This document shows, in pieces, positions 1-5,881 of a DNA stretch of 10,473 bases. A model generated the notes under the pieces. The model was not told the origin of the DNA, made no database searches, and saw only the letters and a list, made by a program, of their open reading frames with translations. Made by a program: the position numbers and the translations under genes. The DNA is from Ruminococcaceae bacterium UBA1865 (GTDB lineage Bacteria; Bacillota; Clostridia; Oscillospirales; Acutalibacteraceae): positions 15,250-25,722 of the forward strand of contig DDHX01000040.1 of assembly GCA_002338255.1 (NCBI GenBank). Direction: 5' to 3'. Position 1 is the stretch's first letter; every line of letters starts with the position of its first letter.

Positions 1-573
1 AAACATGATATCATTTTCATAACGATTGTATCCGTAATTAATTGCAATCGTGCCAAGGCCGCCGCCGCCGACAAAGCCAGCCATAGCTGAATAGCCCAAA
101 ATAGTGGTGGTCGCAATGGCGCTGCCGACAATTAAAGACGGTCGCGACTCGGGGAGCATTACCTTCCATACAATCTGCATATAGGAGGCTCCCATAGATT
201 GAGCTGCTTCGATTACTCCGACATCCACCTCTTTAATGGATGACTCAACGAGCCTCGCAATAAACGGCGCTGCCGATAATGTGAGAGGAACGATGGTCGC
301 CGTTGAACCAAGGGTGGTTCCGACAACAAACCGTGTAAACGGAATAATGGCTACCAGCAGAATAATAAACGGAATGGAGCGGGTTAAATTGACGATAACA
401 TCCAGTACTTTAAACAGCGGAGCGCATGGGCGGATCCCGTCCTTTGCACTGGTGACAAGCAGAACACCGAGCGGCAGTCCGATAACATAGGCACAAAGCG
501 TGGAAACGAGTACCATATACAGGGATTCAACAATTCCCCACAATAACATCAAGAGCGTTGATTCATCCCACAT
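1..573 (-). CDS. metI: MetI, methionine ABC transporter permease (C-terminus cut by window edge)
   Basis: Inner-membrane permease of the MetNIQ importer for D- and L-methionine. The 191 codons present start at ATG 573 (MWDESTLLML) behind a strong GAGGAGGTGAG ribosome site at about 580-590. The protein is very hydrophobic. It carries the ABC permease EAA loop (EAAQSMGA from about residue 122, ending in a KVMLPES stretch), which docks on MetN. Near the end it has the MetI-typical GGGGLGTIAINYGYNRY segment. Family members have about 215-220 residues, so roughly 25-30 C-terminal residues lie beyond base 1. The start overlaps the metN stop by 11 bases, so the two are probably translationally coupled in one transcript. 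The substrate-binding lipoprotein MetQ would be expected next, outside the window. The family call is secure; the exact substrate is inferred from the pairing with a NIL-domain MetN. Confidence 0.93.
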   Translation of the reverse strand, partial: MWDESTLLMLLWGIVESLYMVLVSTLCAYVIGLPLGVLLVTSAKDGIRPCAPLFKVLDVIVNLTRSIPFIILLVAIIPFTRFVVGTTLGSTATIVPLTLSAAPFIARLVESSIKEVDVGVIEAAQSMGASYMQIVWKVMLPESRPSLIVGSAIATTTILGYSAMAGFVGGGGLGTIAINYGYNRYENDIMF

Positions 574-1576
574 AACCACTCACCTCCTCTGCGGATAATC
601 CCCTTGCGCGAACATAAGTAAACATTTTCTGCGCGAGAGTTTCATCCTCCGGCAATTGAACCACCATTTGGCCAAATGCCTTGCCATCTATATTCTTTGT
701 ATCTGCATACATAATGTTGACAGGAGCTTTACATTCAAGCACCATGTTTGCAACCACAGGTTCGAACGAAGAGTTGCCGTCAAAAACAATACGCATACAT
801 CGTTTGCTGCTGAGCTTTTCAGCGCGTTTGCCGCCGGGGTAAACAAGTTTTTGCGCCGCAGCCGTTTTCGGCTTTGAAAAGATATCCTGCACAGTGCCGG
901 CCTCGGCGATTTTACTTTCGTCAATAATGGCCACGCGGTTGCAGATTCGTTCTATTACATTCATTTCATGAGTAATAATCACAATTGTAATGCCAAGACG
1001 TTGATTGATGTCTTTCAGCAAAGATAAAATCGACGCGGTTGTGGTCGGGTCGAGTGCGCTGGTCGCCTCGTCGCAGAGAAGTACCTTTGGATTGGTTGAC
1101 AGCGCGCGTGCGATTGCAATTCTCTGCTTTTGACCCCCGGAAAGCTGGGAAGGATACGCCTTTGCCTTATCTGAAAGACCGACCAGCTCCAAAAGCTCTT
1201 TTGCCCGCTTTTTGGCTTCCGCTTTATCCGTGCCGGCAAGCTCCATTGGAAAACAAATATTGCCCTCCGCAGTGCGCTGCATCAAAAGATTAAACTGCTG
1301 AAAAATCATTCCCATGGAACGTCTTGCTTCACGCAATTCTTTATCTGTAAGCGAACGTAAATCGCTGCCATCAAACAGGACGGTGCCGTCTGTTGGCTTT
1401 TCGAGCATATTAATACATCGTACAAGCGTGCTCTTGCCCGCTCCGCTCATGCCAATGATACCAAAAATATCGCCTTTTTGGATCGATAAATTGATATCGT
1501 TCAACGCATGAACCTCGGTGCCCTTTGTTTGAAAAGTTTTGCTCAGCGATTTGATTTCAATAATAGCCTCGCTCAT
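563..1576 (-). CDS. metN: MetN, methionine ABC transporter ATP-binding protein
   Basis: Cytoplasmic ATPase that drives the MetNIQ methionine importer. The 337 residues match the usual length of about 340. All ATPase motifs are intact: Walker A GMSGAGKST (42-50), Q-loop IFQQFN (91-96), signature LSGGQ (145-149), Walker B VLLCDE (165-170, D169/E170) and switch histidine H203 in ITHEM. Residues from about 262 to the end (CMRIVFDG...VVQLPED) form the ACT-like NIL domain, the regulatory domain that in characterised MetN proteins binds methionine and causes trans-inhibition. The start MSEAIIEIKSL lies 8 bases behind a run of seven G (TGGGGGGGTGCCGGT), an unusual but usable G-rich ribosome site. It is transcribed from the consensus promoter at 1619-1647 and overlaps metI downstream. 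The NIL domain distinguishes it from generic amino-acid ATPases. Confidence 0.95.
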   Translation of the reverse strand: MSEAIIEIKSLSKTFQTKGTEVHALNDINLSIQKGDIFGIIGMSGAGKSTLVRCINMLEKPTDGTVLFDGSDLRSLTDKELREARRSMGMIFQQFNLLMQRTAEGNICFPMELAGTDKAEAKKRAKELLELVGLSDKAKAYPSQLSGGQKQRIAIARALSTNPKVLLCDEATSALDPTTTASILSLLKDINQRLGITIVIITHEMNVIERICNRVAIIDESKIAEAGTVQDIFSKPKTAAAQKLVYPGGKRAEKLSSKRCMRIVFDGNSSFEPVVANMVLECKAPVNIMYADTKNIDGKAFGQMVVQLPEDETLAQKMFTYVRARGLSAEEVSGYVG

Positions 1577-1618
1577 ACCGGCACCCCCCCATTAATTAAC
1601 ATTACTAAACTTATAGGA

Positions 1619-1647
1619 ATTATAATAAATCTCATACTGTTTGTCAA
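1619..1647 (-). promoter_or_regulatory. Sigma-A promoter of metNI
   Basis: On the minus strand a perfect TTGACA (-35, 1642-1647) and a perfect TATAAT (-10, 1619-1624) are separated by exactly 17 bases. Initiation near 1612 would give a leader of only about 35 bases before metN. That is too short for an S-box (SAM) or T-box leader, which often precede methionine genes in Firmicutes. A TTATA/TATAA inverted repeat (1611-1625, 5-base spacer) covers the -10 to +1 zone. A 13-base palindrome (1657-1669) sits just upstream of the -35. Either could be an operator, but both are AT-rich and may be chance. Confidence 0.85.
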
Positions 1648-1679
1648 TGAGTTTTGCATAATTATTATGAAATCCTTCA

Positions 1680-2339
1680 TTATTTTCTTAGCCTCGCTAC
1701 CAGTGCCTTGATTTTTATCCCTTTTTGAAGGAACATTTTTTCGTGCTCAGTCATTACGTTATCAGGGCAATTTTCCCCATGTAAATCATATGTTTTAGAA
1801 ATGACCTCAAACCCGCTTTCACTTAGATAATCAAGTGTATCCGCAAAAAGCAGGTCATCATCCGTTTTAAAATAGATTTCGCCGTCCCTTGCCAAAAACT
1901 GCTTATAATGTTCAAGCTGGCGCGGATGGGTCAGCCGGCGTTTGTTGTGCTTATCTTTCGGCCATGGATTGCAAAAATTAATGTATATTCTTTCAACGAT
2001 ATCCGATGCATCCATCACGTTAAGAATTCGTTCAATATCCTGCGCCAACAGTACCACGTTATCAAGCTCCCTGCCTTCCGACTGAAACGCCTGTTCAATA
2101 TTCCTTTTTGCCGGTGCGAGCACTGCATCCTTCAAATCAATCCCCATATAGTTAATCTGCGGATTCTTTGGTGCAAGCCCCGCAATAAAAAGTCCCTTGC
2201 CACAACCAAGTTCAAGATAAATTGGCTGCCGCCGCTTAAAAAAATCATGCCATTTTCCCATATGCTGCGCAGCATCCCGAACAAAAAACGCACATTCGTC
2301 CAACTCCGGTGCCGCCCATGGCTTATTACGCATCCTCAT
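1680..2339 (-). CDS. trmB: TrmB, tRNA (guanine-46-N7)-methyltransferase
   Basis: Transfers methyl from S-adenosylmethionine to N7 of G46 in the variable loop of tRNA. I start it at ATG 2339 (MRMRNKPWAAPELDE), the usual N-terminus of the clostridial family, giving 219 residues. The frame is open back to a TTG at 2393, but that would overlap the upstream gene and add 18 atypical residues. Visible motifs are SAM motif I LELGCGKGLF (from about residue 42), GIDLKDAVL, and the TrmB signature NFCNPWPKDKHNKRRLTHP. The C-terminal TEHEKMFLQKG is also typical. A purine-rich GAGGGATAGGG stretch precedes the start. It follows the YbaK-family gene by 28 bases on the same strand, so the two are probably one operon. 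No terminator is visible before metN, so read-through is possible. Confidence 0.95.
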   Translation of the reverse strand: MRMRNKPWAAPELDECAFFVRDAAQHMGKWHDFFKRRQPIYLELGCGKGLFIAGLAPKNPQINYMGIDLKDAVLAPAKRNIEQAFQSEGRELDNVVLLAQDIERILNVMDASDIVERIYINFCNPWPKDKHNKRRLTHPRQLEHYKQFLARDGEIYFKTDDDLLFADTLDYLSESGFEVISKTYDLHGENCPDNVMTEHEKMFLQKGIKIKALVARLRK

Positions 2340-2367
2340 GCTATCAAACCCTATCCCTCTGTCAAAT

Positions 2368-2838
2368 TTACTGCCAATTTTTACAAACATCAATCCATTT
2401 TATACTCTTAGAAAGGTCAAAAAGCTCCTCACAGCTTAACCGCACACAGGAGTTTGCACTGCCACCCGCCGGAAAGACTTCAGAAAACCGTTTTAGTGAC
2501 ACATCACAGTAAACTCTGGCTGAAGCCGGGTTTCCGAACGGACATACGCCGCCGATTTGGTACCCTGTCAGCGGTTCGACTTGGTCAGGAGCAAGCATTT
2601 TGGCCTTCGTCTGAAATTCGGCCTTAAACTTTGCATTGTCGACTTTCGCGTCACCCGTAGCAACAATGATTACACAGCCCTCACCATACTCAAAAGAAAG
2701 AGATTTTGCAATACGCGCGGCTTCAACCTGCAGCGCCTGTGCTGCCAGCTCCACTGTTGCGCTCGAAACAGGGAAGTCATGAAGGCGGTCTTCCATATCA
2801 TATAATTTTAAGTATTCTCTTACCTTTTCAACCGACAT
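2368..2838 (-). CDS. ybaK: YbaK/EbsC-family aminoacyl-tRNA deacylase
   Basis: Small cytoplasmic protein (156 residues) of the YbaK/ProX/prolyl-tRNA-synthetase INS superfamily. These trans-editing enzymes hydrolyse misacylated tRNA, for example Cys-tRNAPro. Supporting features are the conserved K45 in ARIAKSLSF (the position of the catalytic lysine in YbaK, from family knowledge), the alternating core VIIVATGDAKVDNAKFK, and the loop GYQIGGVCPFG, where the family has GGxxPFG. The start MSVEKVREYL sits 5 bases behind a clean GGAGGT. The exact misacylated tRNA cannot be told from sequence, and several subfamilies (YbaK, ProXp-ala and others) look alike, so the symbol is only family-level. It heads a short minus-strand unit with trmB, so both products act on tRNA, and is divergent from the diguanylate cyclase. 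Confidence 0.88.
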   Translation of the reverse strand: MSVEKVREYLKLYDMEDRLHDFPVSSATVELAAQALQVEAARIAKSLSFEYGEGCVIIVATGDAKVDNAKFKAEFQTKAKMLAPDQVEPLTGYQIGGVCPFGNPASARVYCDVSLKRFSEVFPAGGSANSCVRLSCEELFDLSKSIKWIDVCKNWQ

Positions 2839-2866
2839 ACTGTACCTCCAAAATATTAATATTTTA

Positions 2867-2894
2867 AGTATATCATACTGTAAGAACGTATGAA
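2867..2894 (-). promoter_or_regulatory. Candidate promoter of ybaK-trmB
   Basis: On the minus strand TTCATA (2889-2894, 4 of 6 to TTGACA) and TATACT (2867-2872, 5 of 6 to TATAAT) are spaced by 16 bases. They lie about 30 bases upstream of the ybaK start. The region is AT-rich, so other -10-like hexamers (TATGAT, TAAAAT) overlap it and the exact element is uncertain. Confidence 0.35.
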
Positions 2895-2906
2895 GTATTT
2901 TGATGC

Positions 2907-2930
2907 AATTTTGTAGTTTAATACAAAATT
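2907..2930. repeat. Perfect 9-base inverted repeat, possible operator
   Basis: Arms AATTTTGTA (2907-2915) and TACAAAATT (2922-2930) are perfect complements around a 6-base centre GTTTAA. The site lies just upstream of the candidate ybaK promoter in the divergent intergenic region. Its size and dyad symmetry suit a dimeric regulator. It has no GC-rich stem, so a terminator is unlikely. No regulator gene is visible nearby. Confidence 0.4.
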
Positions 2931-3059
2931 ATATTATTTCAATATGAATTTACTGTGAAAAAGCGTTGATTAGTTGCTGTCAATAAATATGATAAAAGAT
3001 CGACAGATTACAATTCTTTTGTCATAATAATTTTACAGCATATTGCATGATTCTTATGT

Positions 3060-3117
3060 GTCACTTGCAAAAGCAAGAGTCTGACTGATAAAATTGCAGT
3101 TCTTCTAATTTTATCGG
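3060..3117. other. Two adjacent hairpins of unknown role
   Basis: First hairpin: CTTGC (3064-3068) and GCAAG (3073-3077) around an AAAA loop, with possible outer pairing of GTCA (3060-3063) and TGAC (3082-3085). Second hairpin: CTGATAAAATT (3085-3095) pairs with AATTTTATCGG (3107-3117), 11 pairs with one G-U, around an 11-base loop. Neither is followed by a long T run on the plus strand. They could be part of a leader or small RNA, or the terminator of a lost minus-strand gene. No family is recognised. Confidence 0.3.
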
Positions 3118-3305
3118 CGCAGGTTGCCTTCAACTTCTCAGCATAACCCAGCTTTAATTGTCATAAAAATTATCATCTGCATCAATATTGAACCCTGACC
3201 CGTTTTTTCTTTTGCTGCTACCTTGTACAAGCGGGTAACCTTTCGCAAAATTATTAATTATATTAAAAATAATTTTTAAATGATTATTTTTGTGAATCAA
3301 AAAGA

Positions 3306-3334
3306 TTGCAGTAAAAAAATAAATAGTGTATATT
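3306..3334 (+). promoter_or_regulatory. Candidate promoter of the diguanylate cyclase gene
   Basis: TTGCAG (3306-3311) and TATATT (3329-3334, 5 of 6 to TATAAT) are spaced by 17 bases and would give a leader of about 50 bases. The -35 matches only its TTG. The surroundings are a long A/T tract, so false matches are easy. Confidence 0.35.
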
Positions 3335-3389
3335 TTATATATATAAAAGAATATTTTATCCTTAAACCGAATGGGAAGGATGTGGCAAT

Positions 3390-5675
3390 ATGATGATAAA
3401 ATCGAGGTCGAAAACTGCTTTCGTACTTTCTGCGGCTCTTTTGATTTTAGCTGTGTCACTGACTGCCTATATCAAACAATTAAATGCAGATTTAAGGTCG
3501 GTCATGGATACGGAAATCGTGGAAAATTCAATGCAAAACTCCACCGTCATTTCAACTAAATTTAGCGAAAAATTTGTTGCACTGACCGGACTTGCCGACT
3601 TTATCAGTAGCAATAGCAGTTTAAGTGATAAAACCGTCACTGCCGCCATGCGAGCCGCCACAAAAAGCGGGCAGTTTTCCCACATTTCTGTTGCGGACAC
3701 TCATGGCGACGGCATTTCGGACACCGGCGTCCGCAGCAACATTGCCGACTATGACTTTTTTGAAGCTTCTCTGAGTGGGAGGAACACGATATCCAATGAA
3801 CCGGATTTACCCCTGTACTCTAATAATCAACTTACTTTTTCGGTTCCCGTTTATCAAAATAAAACCATCATTGGTGTTTTGCGCGGCGTCACCGCGATTG
3901 ACCAGATGAACAATATTGGTGTTTCCGTGCCCAGTAATGGAAATTACTATCTTATAAAGCGCGACGGCAGCATTGTGTTCAATTCCAAAGGCTCCAACTT
4001 ACAAAACGCCGATCAAACTATTTTTTCTGTTTTAGGCGGTACGAACCACGCAAATGCAAACAAAATTGATCGGATGCGTAAAAATATAGGCCTGTCTGTC
4101 AGCGGCATGATGGATTATCAGACGGGCAATTCCCAAGGCTATCTGTATTATATGCCCCTCAATGTAAGCGATTGGTATCTTGTGACCATCATCCCCGATA
4201 CGGTAACACTATCACGGTTCAGAGATATCTTTAATGGTTCCGGCTTTTTAGCAGCGGGAACAGTTTCTGCTTTTGCATTACTTGGAGTTTATGCAATTCT
4301 GTTGCTTCGACGCAAAAACAACGATATTAAGAAGAGCAGTCAAGAGCTGAAAACTTTAACCGCGAATATTCCAGGCTGCGTAAAACGCTGCAAATATGAC
4401 AGCAATTTTACGATGATTTACTGCAGCGATGGCTTTTTACACCTGACCGGGTACACAAGGGACGAAGTTAATGAACTTTTTGAAGATAAATACATCAACA
4501 TGATTTATAAGCTTGACCGGGAGGAAGTCCGGTTCAATATTGATAAACAGCTGCAGTCCGGTGAGGTCATTGATATTCAGTATCGGCTGCTCAAAAAGGA
4601 CGGCTCTCTCGTTTGGATTTATGATAAGGGCCAACTGATCATTGAACTCGGTATGGAGCCCGAATTTTACAGTGTACTGGTTGACATTACCTGCCTGAAG
4701 GAAACTATTCAAGAACTTGAAATCAGTAATGAACGTTATCAAATTGTTATGGATCAATCGGACAGTACTATTTTTGAATATAACATTTTAAACGATGTTG
4801 TATCCATGGGCAAAAATGACCAAAATTTATCTGGGGGCAGCTTTCAAGACTTTCTAAAAAATATCAGCCGTACTCTCTTTTCCGGTGATGTTAATTCTTT
4901 TGAATCAATGTTTGCAAATGTACGCGCCGGTGCGCACAGTGCCGAGGGAGAATATCGGCTTAAAAACACAAAGAGTTCTTACCTTTGGTACGACATCAAT
5001 ATAACTACCATCTTCGATCAAGACAACCGTCCGGTTAGAGCAATCGGCACAATCCGTGACGTTACGTTCCAGAAGGAGGCAACTCAGACGCTAATGGAAA
5101 AAGCGGAGCGCGACGCGCTGACCGGTCTGCTCAACAAATCAACCACGAAAAGTTTTATCGAGGAAGCACTGAAATGCGACTGTCTCTGCGCGCTTTACAT
5201 GATTGATGTGGATTACTTTAAAAACGTCAACGACAGTCTCGGGCATTTATTTGGTGACACAGTTCTTGCAGATATCGGCGATAAACTGAAAAAATTGTTC
5301 CGTACATCGGATGTTGTCGGCCGTATTGGCGGTGATGAATTTATGGTGCTTTTAAAAAATATAGGTGATACATCGCTTATTACCGAAAAAGCCGCAGCAA
5401 TTAATTGCTGCCTCCGCCAGACATTCGGCAGCGGAGCCGACCAATGCGCGATTTCCGGCAGTGTGGGGGTCGCATTGTATCCGGAAGACGGTAAGACTTA
5501 TTCTGATTTATACAAAAAAGCGGATATCGCGCTTTATCAGGCAAAGCGTGCCGGCAGAAACAGATACGTTATATTTAACAATGCGGAAAGTCTGCAGTTG
5601 GAATCCTGCGAAGAATGCTATAATACTTTAACCCCGACATTGGAAGAGAAAGAAAATCCATATGTAAATCCGTAG
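3390..5675 (+). CDS. Membrane sensor diguanylate cyclase (Cache-like, PAS-PAS, GGDEF)
   Basis: Predicted to make cyclic di-GMP from two GTP in response to a signal sensed outside the membrane. It starts at ATG 3390, 9 bases behind GGAAGGA. Layout of the 761 residues: TM1 about 9-28; extracytoplasmic dCache-like sensor about 30-283 (with SVPVYQNKTIIGVLRGV and DWYLVTIIP); TM2 about 286-306; PAS with PAC about 316-437; second PAS about 443-561; GGDEF domain about 570-730. The cyclase site is intact: GGDEF 647-651, metal-binding D606 in MIDVDYFK, N614/D615. RTSD (638-641), five residues upstream of GGDEF, is the product-inhibition I-site. There is no EAL or HD-GYP domain. The last 30 residues are a polar tail with CEEC (740-743) of unknown role. 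It appears monocistronic, between a divergent promoter region and a terminator. The ligand and output are not known. Confidence 0.93.
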   Translation: MMIKSRSKTAFVLSAALLILAVSLTAYIKQLNADLRSVMDTEIVENSMQNSTVISTKFSEKFVALTGLADFISSNSSLSDKTVTAAMRAATKSGQFSHISVADTHGDGISDTGVRSNIADYDFFEASLSGRNTISNEPDLPLYSNNQLTFSVPVYQNKTIIGVLRGVTAIDQMNNIGVSVPSNGNYYLIKRDGSIVFNSKGSNLQNADQTIFSVLGGTNHANANKIDRMRKNIGLSVSGMMDYQTGNSQGYLYYMPLNVSDWYLVTIIPDTVTLSRFRDIFNGSGFLAAGTVSAFALLGVYAILLLRRKNNDIKKSSQELKTLTANIPGCVKRCKYDSNFTMIYCSDGFLHLTGYTRDEVNELFEDKYINMIYKLDREEVRFNIDKQLQSGEVIDIQYRLLKKDGSLVWIYDKGQLIIELGMEPEFYSVLVDITCLKETIQELEISNERYQIVMDQSDSTIFEYNILNDVVSMGKNDQNLSGGSFQDFLKNISRTLFSGDVNSFESMFANVRAGAHSAEGEYRLKNTKSSYLWYDINITTIFDQDNRPVRAIGTIRDVTFQKEATQTLMEKAERDALTGLLNKSTTKSFIEEALKCDCLCALYMIDVDYFKNVNDSLGHLFGDTVLADIGDKLKKLFRTSDVVGRIGGDEFMVLLKNIGDTSLITEKAAAINCCLRQTFGSGADQCAISGSVGVALYPEDGKTYSDLYKKADIALYQAKRAGRNRYVIFNNAESLQLESCEECYNTLTPTLEEKENPYVNP

Positions 5676-5683
5676 ATAGATTA

Positions 5684-5737
5684 ACAATATAGCGTATCAG
5701 CAATATTGTAATGAAATGTAAAAAGCGGACGGCCGCT
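5684..5737 (+). repeat. Two small hairpins just after the diguanylate cyclase stop
   Basis: ACAATAT (5684-5690) and ATATTGT (5703-5709) are perfect complements around 12 bases. AGCGG (5724-5728) and CCGCT (5733-5737) enclose ACGG. Both precede the terminator hairpin and may form a 3' end structure that protects the transcript. The role is inferred only. Confidence 0.35.
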
Positions 5738-5741
5738 AAAG

Positions 5742-5781
5742 ATCATCTGCCACTGAAAACCGGCAGATGATTTTATTATAT
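5742..5781 (+). terminator. Intrinsic terminator of the diguanylate cyclase gene
   Basis: A perfect 10-base stem is formed by ATCATCTGCC (5742-5751) and GGCAGATGAT (5762-5771), with loop ACTGAAAACC. It is followed directly by a T-rich tail (TTTATTATAT). It lies 66 bases after the cyclase stop and before the apbE promoter, so it separates the two transcription units. Confidence 0.85.
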
Positions 5782-5818
5782 CAATGTAAACCATCCAAGA
5801 ATGTGCGCATCCGTCAAC

Positions 5819-5847
5819 TGGACTTTTCAATAAATCACTGCTATAAT
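5819..5847 (+). promoter_or_regulatory. Sigma-A promoter of apbE with extended -10
   Basis: TGGACT (5819-5824, 4 of 6) and a perfect TATAAT (5842-5847) are spaced by 17 bases. TG at 5839-5840 makes an extended -10 (TGCTATAAT), which compensates for the weak -35. Initiation near 5854 gives a leader of about 28 bases before the apbE start. Confidence 0.75.
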
Positions 5848-5881
5848 TATTGAATATGCTTTTGTGTACTGGAGGACTGAG

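Larger units (their letters stand above)
2839..3389. other. 551-base divergent intergenic region without a convincing gene
   Basis: The region lies between the divergent starts of ybaK (minus) and the diguanylate cyclase (plus). It is AT-rich, especially 3240-3360. It contains candidate promoters for both genes, the inverted repeat at 2907-2930, a hairpin pair at 3060-3117, two imperfect copies of TTGTCATAA-x-AATT (from 3019 and 3158), the palindrome TTGTACAA near 3222-3229, and a minus-strand open stretch ending at 3154. I saw no tRNA and no riboswitch class that I can name. Confidence 0.6.

Noticed and set aside
236..490. Plus-strand open frame of 84 codons.
   Set aside because: It lies wholly inside metI on the other strand, which has clear family motifs and a strong ribosome site.
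1577..1679. S-box or T-box leader before metN.
   Set aside because: Only about 100 bases are available, the strong promoter leaves about 35 of them, and no conserved core is visible.
2340..2393. Longer TrmB start at TTG 2393 or ATG 2390.
   Set aside because: It would overlap the YbaK-family gene and add residues foreign to the family; MRMRNKPWA at 2339 is the usual start.
1908..2411. Plus-strand open frame of 167 codons.
   Set aside because: Antisense to trmB, whose SAM motif and NPWPK signature are certain; the plus-strand product is basic, Cys/His-rich and featureless.
3100..3160. TPP-riboswitch-like CTGAGA and ACCTG words on the minus strand.
   Set aside because: The remaining conserved blocks are missing and no thiamine gene follows on that strand.
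2940..3389. Cyclic di-GMP riboswitch upstream of the diguanylate cyclase.
   Set aside because: I looked for the GEMM core and its tetraloop and receptor parts. Only fragments such as GCAAAAGC and GCGGGTAACC are present, in the wrong order and spacing.
3154..3459. Minus-strand 101-codon frame as an intact gene.
   Set aside because: Its start lies inside the diguanylate cyclase coding region and most of it is low-complexity Ile/Asn/Lys from AT-rich DNA. Only the last 30 residues look protein-like, and these are kept as a possible remnant.
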